Origin: Pseudomonadota bacterium
GTDB taxonomy: Bacteria; Desulfobacterota; Syntrophia; Syntrophales; JADFWA01
NCBI GenBank assembly: GCA_030610915.1
Contig: JAUWQS010000005.1
Location: 1-17,780 of the forward strand
DNA: 17,780 nucleotides
Direction: 5' to 3'
A model generated the notes under the pieces. The model saw nothing but the letters and a program-made list of their open reading frames with translations. It was not told where the DNA came from and did no database searches. The position numbers and the translations under genes were made by a program. Shown here piece by piece: positions 8,901-16,346 of this stretch. The first letter of the stretch is position 1. Each line of letters starts with the position of its first letter.

Positions 8901-9144
8901 GGCTGGGGCTTTCCGTGCGTGTGATTTTCCGCACTGCGTCTTCAATCGCATCCACAGGTATGTCCAGATTGATATCTTCGAGGGCGATTCGCAGGCGGTC
9001 TTCCAGTACGACCTGATCATAGTCCTTCCGCTCACAGGAAAGGCCGTCCGGGCTAATGTTGGGCCCGAAAGCGGTTTGCCAGCCCAGGGATTCAAACCAT
9101 TCGAGGGTGGTTTGTTCGAGAATGTCTTCGGTTATGTCAGCCAT
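5965..9144 (-). CDS. hsdR: Type I restriction endonuclease subunit R
   Basis: A full-length HsdR of 1059 aa, the motor and nuclease subunit of a type I restriction complex; it translocates DNA with ATP and cuts unmethylated DNA. The N-terminal PD-(D/E)xK nuclease is visible as PDLVIF (Asp143) and VVELK (Glu157, Lys159). The SF2 helicase motor shows motif I TQGSGKS at 334-340, motif II DEAH at 440-443, motif III GFTATP at 468-473, and later GFDCP and QAIARVNR motifs. The C-terminal helical HsdR region is present to the end. I chose the ATG at 9144 ([11 protein letters not shown]) because the nine extra residues from the alternative start at 9171 are translated REP sequence. It lies far from hsdM/hsdS, after an inserted block, and the dead RAYT gene overlaps its start by 13 bp, so its expression may depend on read-through of that block. 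Confidence 0.95.
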
Positions 9145-9159
9145 GGTTCGTCCATTCCT

Positions 9160-9186
9160 GTAGGGGCGCACCTGTGTGTGCGCCCT
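9160..9186. repeat. REP palindrome at the hsdR start
   Basis: GTAGGGGC followed by a hairpin with arms GGGCGCAC/GTGCGCCC. It forms the C-terminal codons of the RAYT remnant and the 5' extension of the hsdR frame. Confidence 0.8.
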
Positions 9187-9419
9187 TTGTTACGTTGCCC
9201 ATCCGGATTTTCCCGGTCAAATTCCCATTGCATCGGATTATTGACAATATATTCCCGAATCCGGTTCAATTCGTTTTCATTGCGGACAATATGTTCGTAA
9301 TAATTGCGTTGCCATAATTTGCCTGGAAATGGCACCCAATCGTGTTGTTTAACACCATCCGTGTATTGTTTTGTCGTCATCGTTTTGAATCAATGAACAA
9401 TATCCGGCAATGACAACGT

Positions 9420-9499
9420 AGGGGCAACCCCCTGTGGTTGCCCTGTTTGGGATGGTTGAACCCCATCATCAGGACAGGCACGGGGGCCTGCCCCTACAA
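9420..9499. repeat. Pair of inverted REP palindromes inside the RAYT
   Basis: A left REP begins GTAGGGGC at 9419-9426 and forms GGGCAACC/GGTTGCCC arms (9422-9443). A right REP in opposite orientation ends GCCCCTAC near 9496, with arms around 9474-9494. The opposed arrangement is the BIME configuration typical of RAYT loci. It lies in the middle of the transposase frame and is read through without a frame change. Confidence 0.8.
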
Positions 9500-9764
9500 T
9501 GTTGATAATTCAGTGGATATGATTTGGCATGATCGCAAATGCGTCAATTTCGATTCCGGAATAATGTGATGGGATTTCATCCCAAACGGTTTGAATCACC
9601 CATCCCGGATCATTCAATATCATTTCCTTGTCCACAATTTCACCGAATAAACATTCTCTGTTTTTCGTGCAAATGGTCACGAAATATACCCATGCCTGCG
9701 AATAATCAAACCCATTCAGACGGATGGAACGGCGGTGATGAATATCGGGGTTATAATATTTGGT

Positions 9765-9875
9765 CTTGCCTTCCTGTCGAACTGTTTCCAAAATGGAAAT
9801 AACTGAATCCGCCACCAATTCCCCGGATTCAAAGATGTTTTTCAGGTGTTTGCTGACCGCGGGAGCGTGGATCAT
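9765..9875 (-). pseudogene. RhuM-family fragment fused to the RAYT
   Basis: The first 37 codons of the frame that runs into the RAYT (VSKHLKNIFESGEL, then SVISILETVRQEGK) match the segment of RhuM-family 'virulence' proteins in which a helix-turn-helix-like SxHLKNIF motif is followed by a TVRQEG block. In intact RhuM this leads to a YYN-type motif; here, exactly at that point, the sequence switches to the YYNPDIHH start of the RAYT. The RAYT thus seems to have joined a RhuM gene at a shared YYN sequence. The ATG overlaps the TGA of the DUF1828 gene (ATGA, 9872-9875). It is a remnant with no expected function. Identification is by recalled family motifs, not by a search. Confidence 0.55.
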
Positions 9876-10639
9876 GCAGCAAGTTCCTCGCGGACTTCTT
9901 CTCTTTCACTCCACAACAGGGGGCTGGTATCGTAATTCTTTAATGCGTCGATAACCCCCTGAGGAACAGGATGACTCTGATCATTCAAGATAGCGTATAC
10001 CTTTGATTCCAAGGGGCGTACCTCTCGTGTGTCCACCCATTTGAAAGCCAAGGCCTCCGCTGTATCACGATTGGGCCTATTAATTGTTTGAAGTATCCTT
10101 TCTGGCTGGGCTTTTGATTTAGGAATTACAAAGTCAAACATATGATCATACCCACTTTTCCCAGCGAACCTGACATTCGGTGTATATCGTATGTCCACCA
10201 AATCCAGCCATGCCACAACATCCTCGTAAAACAGGCTGGCAACCATTGGAGAAGCCAAGAAAAATAAATCGTTCACAGCCAACATGGCCTGTAAAAGATT
10301 GTGCTTTTTGAATGCGAAGTTCTCACGTGTTGCGTAAATCTCCAGGGTATTATCCTTTTTCCCCACGCCAAAACCCGCAAGTATCATTTTTAGCAGTTCT
10401 TGCCGTTTTAGAGTGTCCAACTTACAACCGGAGTTCAGGAGATCGTCAATAATGTAGCCGTCATCAGTGATTATATATCCACCGTTTTGCTTTTTAGTGT
10501 AAATCTGGAGGCAATCATTATGTCGGTCCAAATGCGGGGTGGTGATTTGTACCCAGTTGGCACCCACTTGCTTTAACGTGGTCTTTTCTTTAAGCCAAAG
10601 GACATATTGTTCAACTAAGCTTCTAATTTCGTCTATCAT
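9872..10639 (-). CDS. DUF1828/DUF1829 domain protein
   Basis: A 255-aa protein. I chose the ATG at 10639 because it forms an ATGA overlap with the stop of the DUF6978 gene (10636-10639); the longer frame to 10714 would overlap that gene by nearly 80 bp. Residues about 32-120 match the DUF1828 pattern ([11 protein letters not shown], then [17 protein letters not shown]), and the C-terminal half matches DUF1829 (a [18 protein letters not shown] region). The biochemical activity is unknown. Such proteins occur in accessory islands and phage-related loci and often next to small partner genes, so a toxin-antitoxin or anti-phage role is possible, but the sequence does not show it. It sits inside the block that separates hsdR from the rest of the restriction operon. 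Confidence 0.8.
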   Translation of the reverse strand: MIDEIRSLVEQYVLWLKEKTTLKQVGANWVQITTPHLDRHNDCLQIYTKKQNGGYIITDDGYIIDDLLNSGCKLDTLKRQELLKMILAGFGVGKKDNTLEIYATRENFAFKKHNLLQAMLAVNDLFFLASPMVASLFYEDVVAWLDLVDIRYTPNVRFAGKSGYDHMFDFVIPKSKAQPERILQTINRPNRDTAEALAFKWVDTREVRPLESKVYAILNDQSHPVPQGVIDALKNYDTSPLLWSEREEVREELAA

Positions 10640-11085
10640 GTGAACAAGCCTTTCTTTATTTCCGGCGTGTCGGTAATATTGCAGTACATTATGAAGTCCT
10701 GCAATGTTTCCCAATCATTGCCAATGTGTGGAAATTTATCACGTGGAACTGGCGCGGCCCATTTATCTCCATACCCTTCACGGTAAATATGTAAATGCGG
10801 ACACGGCATCTCCTCCCCATCTGGATTTCTGTGTGGCGAACCTCCATAATCCAGACGCACAAGGACGATAACTTGTCGCGTTCGATTTTGCAAAGTTCCC
10901 TTTGAAAGTTCGATTCTGCCTCGGGTGACGTCAAGCATAAACTCCTCCCGCCTGTTCTCGGATGTCAATGGTATTCTTACAGAACCACCCTGATCAGGAT
11001 ACTCATAAACATCATCGTTGACCTTGATCTTGTTCATTGCCAGTAATGCGTCAATTTCTGCCTGTGTAAGATCAATATTTGCCAT
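10636..11085 (-). CDS. DUF6978-like protein
   Basis: A 149-aa protein starting at [15 protein letters not shown], preceded by a strong GAAGGAGG (11092-11100); the longer frame to 11196 reads through an HsdR fragment in another frame and is rejected. The conserved core is [20 protein letters not shown] followed by [14 protein letters not shown], rich in His, Arg and acidic residues; I recall this signature from DUF6978 proteins, without a database check. The function is unknown. Its stop overlaps the start of the DUF1828 gene by ATGA, so the two are probably made together as a pair. The His-rich core could bind metal or nucleic acid, but no catalytic motif can be assigned. Confidence 0.7.
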   Translation of the reverse strand: MANIDLTQAEIDALLAMNKIKVNDDVYEYPDQGGSVRIPLTSENRREEFMLDVTRGRIELSKGTLQNRTRQVIVLVRLDYGGSPHRNPDGEEMPCPHLHIYREGYGDKWAAPVPRDKFPHIGNDWETLQDFIMYCNITDTPEIKKGLFT

Positions 11086-11098
11086 TAAACAACCTCCT

Positions 11099-11248
11099 TC
11101 AAATAATTTCCGACACCCAACGCTCGCAGGAAGAACCGTCCGGGCTAATGTCAGGACCGAAAGCGGGGGTATAGCCAAGCTCCTCAAACCAGACAAGCGC
11201 TGCTTCTTCCATAACCAATTCAGTTGTTTTTACCGGCGCAATATTCAT
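11099..11248 (-). pseudogene. Orphan HsdR N-terminal fragment (49 codons)
   Basis: A 49-codon frame whose residues 14-43 match the N-terminus of the intact HsdR in this window (20 of 30 identical by my count), including AFGP, ISPDG and SCER. Homology stops abruptly after SCER and the frame ends six codons later, just before the ribosome-binding site of the DUF6978 gene. Its ATG overlaps the TGA of the DUF3644 gene (ATGA, 11245-11248), the coupling expected of a native hsdR. It therefore looks like the stump of an earlier hsdR allele. It is too diverged from the current hsdR to be a recent tandem duplicate. Confidence 0.8.
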
Positions 11249-12225
11249 TGGTATTGACCTGAATTTTCTCGGCAGTGTTTTCTTGCTTCATCCAACCAGC
11301 TTTCATACCAGTACCAGGTTCCAACTACTTCGACACCAAATCCTTTGCCGGGATTCTTGGCATCCATTTGTTTCCACAATTGTGTATGTTGATGCATCTT
11401 GAAATTTGGATACCTATCATCTTGCATCAATTTTACTATCTGGCTCGGCAAATACTTTTTTCGTTCGGTTTCTTTTATGGTCACATATTGGGCATTGACT
11501 TCTTTAGCCAATTTAGAATCAGCTTTTACAAATTCAATAACCCGGTCAGCCTGGCCCTTTCGGTTTGCCGTCTTTGCAATAAACAACACACGATATGCAT
11601 ATTGTGGACTATTGAACTCATCATTGGTGAGTTCTCCATCAAAACCTTGAATGAATTTTTCAATATGCTTGGGCAGAACTTTAATTTCTGCCATCGATTC
11701 TATCTGCTCTTCAGAAAGTGAGGAAAATTGAAGACTGAAAGACAGATGCTTATCGATTCCATATTTATCGCCAAAAAAATCTCTTATATATTGATTGTAA
11801 TTGATGCAGCACGCCTGAAATCTTGCACTCAAAAAGTCATCTATTCTGGTAGTCATCTGATGTTCAATTTCGTGCCGCAATTCAATAAGGAATCGAAGGT
11901 TATTATAAGCATCCTTGCTAATAGGACAGTCCTTGTCGTTAAGACATCTTTCCAATTCCCAATATTTGTAAGCGCCGCTCTTGGTTTTGTCAAAATATCG
12001 GCGTCCATTCTTTTCCTTGTAATATCGATACTCTATTTTATTTTCTCTGTAATATGCATGCAAAAGGTAAGTCCATGCAATAACCATCAATACAATATAG
12101 GTTTCAGACTTGAAAGTAATATTCGGATTATTGAAAATCTGGACAGCGGCTAAAGCGGACTCGCGTGATTTGTTGAGTAATTCCTGTTTAATAGAACCTA
12201 TCAACCTTTTTCGCTTTCCAGCCAT
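11245..12225 (-). CDS. DUF3644 (HEPN-like) protein in the R-M operon
   Basis: A 326-aa protein. I chose the ATG at 12225 because a GGAGG lies 9 bp upstream and it starts 1 bp after the hsdS stop; a start at 12243 would overlap hsdS by 17 bp. The N-terminal part (RESALAAVQIFNNPNITFKSE, then a tryptophan-containing helix) and the motif ELRHEIEH match DUF3644. R117-x4-H122 is the RX4H pattern of HEPN ribonucleases; as I recall, DUF3644 was placed in the HEPN superfamily and is found near restriction systems. An RNase acting when restriction fails or is challenged is thus possible (inference). The C-terminus ends in a GTWYWYESW block. The base composition looks more AT-rich than that of hsdM or hsdR, which may point to a separate origin. 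Confidence 0.8.
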   Translation of the reverse strand: MAGKRKRLIGSIKQELLNKSRESALAAVQIFNNPNITFKSETYIVLMVIAWTYLLHAYYRENKIEYRYYKEKNGRRYFDKTKSGAYKYWELERCLNDKDCPISKDAYNNLRFLIELRHEIEHQMTTRIDDFLSARFQACCINYNQYIRDFFGDKYGIDKHLSFSLQFSSLSEEQIESMAEIKVLPKHIEKFIQGFDGELTNDEFNSPQYAYRVLFIAKTANRKGQADRVIEFVKADSKLAKEVNAQYVTIKETERKKYLPSQIVKLMQDDRYPNFKMHQHTQLWKQMDAKNPGKGFGVEVVGTWYWYESWLDEARKHCRENSGQYQ

Positions 12226-12226
12226 A

Positions 12227-13807
12227 TCAAATTTCCTCCACAAGTCTTTCTACCTCTGGCACGCACAGTTCGCCTGAGATGAGTTTGGGGAGCAGGACGT
12301 CGCGGAGAGAGGCGAGAGTAACTGACTCGTCGTCATTTGCGTCGATCTTCTTAAAAAAAGGCACTATTTGTTCGTCAAAAGCTGACAATGCCTTTTCAGA
12401 TGGAACCAAGATGTTATTCATATACGCTAAATTCCGATTCAGACCAGGAACGGCAGAATCAGCGCTCAGGCTCAGTAAATCTTGATCTTTAAGAGCGTAG
12501 AACAGATAGTTCAGGCTTGTAATGCTTTCCCTCTGTTTGACATAGAATGTTGTGTCAATGGGGAAGAAATCCTTCGATGACCATGTCACGATTCCTGGAT
12601 TGCCTTTTCTGCCGATAATTATACCGGGACCTTTGACCAAAGCCTCATTGTGTAAACCAACAGAGCCGTTAGAACCGAAGACCGGAACATTGCCAAGCTT
12701 TCTATTTGATGCTTTTAAAGCCTTTCCATACGCAAATTCGACTACTTCACCAATCGTCTTGACCTCCCACCCCTTCGGAATCTGTCCCAGTTCCGAATCT
12801 TCAAAACTGTCGGGAAAGAGGTTGAGAATTTCCGGGGTCATGTAGGGGCAGACCTTCGTGTCTGCCCCTTTGGTGGGCGAACACAGAGGTTCGCCCCTAC
12901 GGGCGCGGACGGGGTCGAAATCGACAAACCAGCTCTTGAATATGACGCGGGCCATGGCCTCCAGCGTCTCATTCATCTTGCGGTTCAGTTCGATCTTGTC
13001 GTCCAGTGAGCCGAGGATGTGGGTGATGGCGCGTTGTTTCTCCAGTTCAGGAATTGGAACCGAAAAACCAGCGAGAGAATCAGCAGGTACACGCTGCCGT
13101 CCCGAACTGCCTGTCATCTGCGAGACAGCAAAGTTTCGAAACTCTTGCCATTTTGTCAGATAGTAGGCGAAATCATTTTCTGTTACGCCTTCGCGTCCTC
13201 TGATTACGACAAACTCTGTAGAACCAAAAGCCGGGCCGTCATTATTAACTTTTGGTACAAAACGGGCAATCTTGCCATTTTCCAAACAAGGGGTGATACG
13301 AGCCATCAAAGTGTCATACGGCATAAATCGTGCTCCACCGCTCTTAAAAACACGATACTCTGATTCAGAGGCATTTTGCCATGACGGATCAACGGCTTTC
13401 ATATCCACAAAGGGATATTCCTGCCCCTTTTTCAGAGGCACTTTAGGATTGACCTGCACTGCCTCAGTGAACGGCAATTCTCTCCACTCACTCCCCGCAC
13501 CCTGAGGTTCCGCCTTTTGTATCACCTCATATCCTTCTTCAATGACATTCCTGAAACTCTCTGAAATGGCATGCCAGTCAAGAACTTCCACCCTGAAAGG
13601 GAGATCGGATTCCTCGAAGGCTTCTTCAAGGCGGTTCATCCGTTTTCGAGGGATTTTGTTTTTGCCCACAACCGCCAGATCAAGGTCGGAATAGCCCTTG
13701 GCCATCCACCTTGCACGTGAACCGAAGGCGCGGACTTCGCATTCCGGCACATGTCCCTCCAGAATGCGCTTTACTTCTTCCAGATGATCCGGGCGGATAT
13801 CAATCAT
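12227..13807 (-). CDS. hsdS: MNT nucleotidyltransferase-HsdS fusion (specificity subunit)
   Basis: A 526-aa fusion. Residues 1-97 are a minimal nucleotidyltransferase (MNT) domain with the complete GSx10DxD motif (G29, S30, D41, D43) and a third carboxylate at about D77. From residue 106 a normal type I specificity subunit follows: target recognition domain 1 (106-255), the conserved helix EKQRAITHILGSLDDKIELN (256-275) ending in SWFVDFDPVRA, domain 2 (about 335-470), and a second helix ending in LLPKLISGEL. HsdS directs HsdM and HsdR to the recognition site. Residues 303-323 are a translated REP pair in the linker before domain 2. The frame overlaps the upstream HEPN-type gene by 8 bp, with GAGGAG before the ATG. 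MNT enzymes usually partner such proteins as antitoxin or AMP-transferase. No frameshift or stop separates the two domains. Confidence 0.9.
   Translation of the reverse strand: MIDIRPDHLEEVKRILEGHVPECEVRAFGSRARWMAKGYSDLDLAVVGKNKIPRKRMNRLEEAFEESDLPFRVEVLDWHAISESFRNVIEEGYEVIQKAEPQGAGSEWRELPFTEAVQVNPKVPLKKGQEYPFVDMKAVDPSWQNASESEYRVFKSGGARFMPYDTLMARITPCLENGKIARFVPKVNNDGPAFGSTEFVVIRGREGVTENDFAYYLTKWQEFRNFAVSQMTGSSGRQRVPADSLAGFSVPIPELEKQRAITHILGSLDDKIELNRKMNETLEAMARVIFKSWFVDFDPVRARRGEPLCSPTKGADTKVCPYMTPEILNLFPDSFEDSELGQIPKGWEVKTIGEVVEFAYGKALKASNRKLGNVPVFGSNGSVGLHNEALVKGPGIIIGRKGNPGIVTWSSKDFFPIDTTFYVKQRESITSLNYLFYALKDQDLLSLSADSAVPGLNRNLAYMNNILVPSEKALSAFDEQIVPFFKKIDANDDESVTLASLRDVLLPKLISGELCVPEVERLVEEI
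12842..12900. repeat. Inverted REP pair inside hsdS
   Basis: One REP runs from GTAGGGGCAGAC (12842) to GTCTGCCCC; a second in opposite orientation ends GGTTCGCCCCTAC (12900). Both read in frame within hsdS and encode about 20 residues between the first conserved helix and the second recognition domain, a region that tolerates length changes. Confidence 0.85.
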
Positions 13808-14219
13808 TGCGCTCCTCTATCGCTTCGAGAAACCATTTCGCGTCATGTATAAATTTTGTGGCCGCCTCGAAGACTTCCCCCGCGGTTTTTTCATTATAGG
13901 TATGCGCGGTCTGATTGCGGGTCTTGTGGTAGTCCATCCACAGGTCCACATCCTGAATCAGACGATGCTCGGCGCCCAGCCGGAAAAGTTCACGCCGTGT
14001 TACTCCATCCACATATGCCGCACCCATGTTGGTTTCCAGCCAGCGCTTCATGAACTTCCAGCATAACTCATACGTGAACTCGAAATTCTGAATTACTCCT
14101 GCTTTTATTACTTCCATCTCATCGTCGCTCAGTGTGCTCATCTTTTCCGATGCCGCAACATTCAAAGCCCTTTCAAGAGACGCGACAGCCTTTTTCAAAC
14201 TACCAAGATCAAGTGCCAT
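13800..14219 (-). CDS. HEPN-type nucleotidyltransferase substrate-binding protein (HI0074/HepT-like)
   Basis: A 139-aa all-helical protein of the nucleotidyltransferase substrate-binding family (HI0074-like), which normally pairs with a separate MNT protein. I chose MALDLGSL (ATG at 14219) because AAGGAGG precedes it; the ATG at 14237 lies upstream of that site. The motif RNQTAHTY (R101, H106, Y108) fits RX4HXY exactly. In HepT toxins this motif is the RNase site and its Tyr is the residue modified by the MntA partner. Here the partner is the MNT domain fused to HsdS, encoded next with an 8-bp overlap. Either toxin activity or a purely structural substrate-binding role is possible; the intact motif favours activity. 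Confidence 0.85.
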   Translation of the reverse strand: MALDLGSLKKAVASLERALNVAASEKMSTLSDDEMEVIKAGVIQNFEFTYELCWKFMKRWLETNMGAAYVDGVTRRELFRLGAEHRLIQDVDLWMDYHKTRNQTAHTYNEKTAGEVFEAATKFIHDAKWFLEAIEERND

Positions 14220-14365
14220 ACTGACCTCCTTACTCATTGTTATTGCAGAATCCTAAAACTTTCCTGCCTGTGCCAAGGCCTCGGCAATTGTGCCACAACC
14301 TGTGCCACTTTTTCGACAAGCCCGGGGTACTCACGATAAAAACGAACCGATGAATGCCCGGGGCA

Positions 14366-16048
14366 TTATTGGTTGCCATCTCCATATTGCCGATTGGTTA
14401 CCTTCATGATTGTCCCCCCATAGCCCAGCGCCTCCAAATTCTTCCTGATCGTAGCTTCAAGCTCGTCCGCCTTTTCGAATTGCTCATACAATGTGGCGGA
14501 GAGGTCAGTCATCTTTTTTTCAAAGGGGATGCCGTCGTCTTCGATCTCGGCCGCGCCGACATACCGGCCGGGGGTAAGGACATAGCCGTGGTCTTTAATT
14601 TCTTTTGTCTCGACCGATTTGCAGAAACCGGGGATGTCTTCATAAAGGCAAGGGCGAACACTTAGGTTCGCCCCTACGTTCGCCCCTACGTTCGCATCTG
14701 CCCCTACATTTGCCCCTACATCTCCACCTGCTTGTGCGTCACCACACGCTGATAGGCGCCAGGCATGGTAGGTTCCGGCAATCCGGCTGATCTCCTCATT
14801 GGAAAGTTCACGGTGGACGCGATCGATCAATGTTCCCATCTTGCGGGCATCGATGAAGAGGGTCTGACCGCACCGGTTGCGGTATCTGCCGTTCTTCTTG
14901 TTTCGGGAGATAAACCAGAGACAGACGGGAATCTGGGTCGTATAAAAAAGTTGACCCGGAAGGGCGATCATGCAATCCACAAGGTCGGCCTCGATGATGC
15001 TTTTTCGGATTTCGCCCTCGCTTGCCGTATTGGTGGACATGGAACCGTTGGCCATGACAAACCCGGAAATCCCCGTCGGCGACAGGTGGTGGATGAAGTG
15101 CTGTATCCAGGCGTAGTTTGCGTTGTTTACCGGCGGCACGCCGAATTTCCAGCGAACATCGTCTTTGAGCCGCTCGCCGCCCCAGTCACTCATGTTGAAG
15201 GGGGGATTGGCAAGGATAAAGTCGGCCATGAGATCCTTGTGCAGGTCGTTGCTGAAACTGTCCGCCTGTTGTAAGCCAAGATCGGGATCGATGCCTCGGA
15301 TGGCGAGGTTCATTTTGGCAAGCTTCCAGGTCGTTTCGTTCGACTCCTGCCCGTAGATGGCGATATCGCCACGCCTGCCGTCGTGTTCTTTGACAAACCG
15401 TTCGCTCTGTACGAACATGCCTCCCGAACCGCAGCAGGGGTCATAAATACGGCCTCTGTAGGGTTCGATCATTCGAACAAGGAGTTTGACAACACATTGG
15501 GGCGTATAAAATTCACCGCCCCCTTTACCTTCGGCGGCGGCAAATTTTCCGAGGAAGTATTCGTAAACGCGGCCCAGGATATCTTGTGAGCGAGACGCAT
15601 CATCGCCAAGGCCTATTGTGCTTACGATGTCGATAAGCTCTCCCAGACGATATTTGTCAAGCGAGGGGCGCGCATAGTCTTTTGGCAAAACATTCTTGAG
15701 GAAGGGATTTTCCTTTTCGATGGCAACCATAGCGTCATCGACGAGCTTGCCGATGGCAGGCTGCTTCGCCCCAGCCCTAAGGACTTCCCAGCGCGCTTCC
15801 TTTGGCACCCAGAAGATGTTGGCGGCGGCATATTCATCACGATCTTCCGGATCGGTGTATTCTGTCTCTCTGGTCGCCTCCAGTTTCTTGTATTTAGCCT
15901 GGAAGGTGTCGGAGATATACTTCAGAAAGATCAATCCGAGGACAACACGTTTGTATTCCGAGGCATCCATATATCCCCGGAGCTTATCCGCCGCTGCCCA
16001 TAACAGGTTTTCAAATCCGAGATTCGCACCGTTGTTGTTTTTTGCCAC
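14366..16048 (-). CDS. hsdM: Type I modification methyltransferase subunit M
   Basis: A 560-aa adenine-N6 methyltransferase. The start is GTG at 16048, with GAGG five bases upstream. The N-terminal helical domain ([20 protein letters not shown]) is typical. The SAM-binding motif is DPCCGSGG at 203-210 and the catalytic motif is NPPF at 281-284. HsdM with HsdS methylates the recognition site and, with HsdR, restricts unmodified DNA. Residues about 444-466 (GANVGA repeats) are an in-frame translation of REP sequence in the C-terminal region, between the conserved [11 protein letters not shown] and the [10 protein letters not shown] block. All catalytic motifs are intact, so the enzyme is probably active. 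It is the first gene of the restriction operon; the next gene starts about 147 bp downstream. Confidence 0.95.
   Translation of the reverse strand: MAKNNNGANLGFENLLWAAADKLRGYMDASEYKRVVLGLIFLKYISDTFQAKYKKLEATRETEYTDPEDRDEYAAANIFWVPKEARWEVLRAGAKQPAIGKLVDDAMVAIEKENPFLKNVLPKDYARPSLDKYRLGELIDIVSTIGLGDDASRSQDILGRVYEYFLGKFAAAEGKGGGEFYTPQCVVKLLVRMIEPYRGRIYDPCCGSGGMFVQSERFVKEHDGRRGDIAIYGQESNETTWKLAKMNLAIRGIDPDLGLQQADSFSNDLHKDLMADFILANPPFNMSDWGGERLKDDVRWKFGVPPVNNANYAWIQHFIHHLSPTGISGFVMANGSMSTNTASEGEIRKSIIEADLVDCMIALPGQLFYTTQIPVCLWFISRNKKNGRYRNRCGQTLFIDARKMGTLIDRVHRELSNEEISRIAGTYHAWRLSACGDAQAGGDVGANVGADANVGANVGANLSVRPCLYEDIPGFCKSVETKEIKDHGYVLTPGRYVGAAEIEDDGIPFEKKMTDLSATLYEQFEKADELEATIRKNLEALGYGGTIMKVTNRQYGDGNQ
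14652..14719. repeat. REP hairpin plus tandem REP tails inside hsdM
   Basis: A hairpin GGGCGAAC/GTTCGCCC (14652-14673) is followed by repeated tails ending CCCCTAC at 14677, 14689, 14707 and 14719 with 12- to 18-bp periods. All lengths keep the hsdM frame, giving the GANVGA repeats in the protein. Confidence 0.85.
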
Positions 16049-16078
16049 TTTTCCCTCTTCTCTTTTAATTTTCTAATA

Positions 16079-16113
16079 TTAGTGCCTGAACGGGGTTTTC
16101 GTTCAGACACTAA
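16079..16113. repeat. 14-bp-stem hairpin upstream of hsdM
   Basis: TTAGTGCCTGAACG (16079-16092) pairs with CGTTCAGACACTAA (16100-16113) in 13 of 14 positions around a 7-base loop. It lies about 30 bp before the hsdM start. It may be a dispersed repeat or a terminator/attenuator-like structure; there is no U-run directly after it on the minus strand. Confidence 0.65.
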
Positions 16114-16121
16114 ATAGTTGA

Positions 16122-16263
16122 TTGGTCGAGTGGTCGAGTGGGAAAAAATTGCAAACAATTCAGCATATTAGGGTTCTAATCAACACCGACTGTCCAATTT
16201 TCGGGCAAAGCATGCTTACTTGAATAATACCAACTACTTGACCACTCGACTACTCGACCACTT
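16122..16263. repeat. TCGAGTGG inverted repeat
   Basis: GGTCGAGTGGTCGAGTGG near 16124-16141 and its near-perfect complement near 16241-16260 (17 of 18 bp, each half containing a doubled GTCGAGT unit) flank about 95 bp without a gene. It is a dispersed-repeat type of element; the right copy ends the PLD-helicase-like stub. Confidence 0.65.
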
Positions 16264-16321
16264 GACGATGTTTGAGGGCAGGAAGAAGCTGTTTTTCAAT
16301 GTTGTCAAAAATGCGCGGCAT
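16250..16321 (-). pseudogene. N-terminal stub resembling a PLD-like helicase
   Basis: A 23-codon frame starting MPRIFDNIEKQLLPAL, a sequence I recognise as the usual N-terminus of large helicases with a phospholipase-D-like domain found in defence islands. Coding similarity ends after about 19 residues, where the TCGAGTGG repeat begins, and a TAG follows. It lies between argJ and hsdM in the same orientation. It suggests that a defence helicase once occupied this site. The match is short and from memory, so confidence is moderate. Confidence 0.45.
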
Positions 16322-16346
16322 TAGATATCCCTTACGACTGGATTCC

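Larger units (their letters stand above)
9132..9764 (-). pseudogene. REP-associated tyrosine transposase (RAYT), two in-frame stops
   Basis: Both halves of a RAYT (Y1 HUH family) lie in one reading frame. The first half (to 9510) runs from YYNPDIHHRRSIRL to the HUH motif MPNHIH. The second half (from about 9389) carries FKTMTTKQYTDGV, WQRNYYEHIVRN and REYIVNNP, with the presumed catalytic Tyr. Between them a TGA at 9510-9512 replaces the Gly usually found after MPNHIH, and a second TGA at 9390-9392 replaces a basic residue before FKT. The intervening stretch is translated REP sequence. RAYTs mobilise or maintain REP palindromes as single-strand endonucleases; this copy should be inactive. Two different residues are lost to TGA, which argues for point mutations and not for recoding. 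It could still have spread the REPs seen in neighbouring hsd genes. Confidence 0.85.

Noticed and set aside
8329..9300. 323-aa plus-strand reading frame
   Set aside because: It is the complementary shadow of hsdR, whose domain motifs are clear on the other strand.
9390..9512. TGA recoding (an alternative genetic code or selenocysteine) in the RAYT
   Set aside because: The two TGA codons fall at positions expected to be different residues, and TGA is used as a normal stop in neighbouring genes (for example the ATGA overlaps).
11086..11196. 37-residue N-terminal extension of the DUF6978 gene
   Set aside because: It is an out-of-frame reading of the HsdR stump; the ATG at 11085 has a strong ribosome-binding site.
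14220..14365. Short frames between hsdM and the HEPN-type gene, including an 11-codon frame with a TAATG overlap
   Set aside because: The translation is interrupted and matches nothing I recognise; no gene is supported.
14641..14730. CRISPR array
   Set aside because: The repeats are REP tails of 12-18 bp with no spacers and lie inside hsdM.
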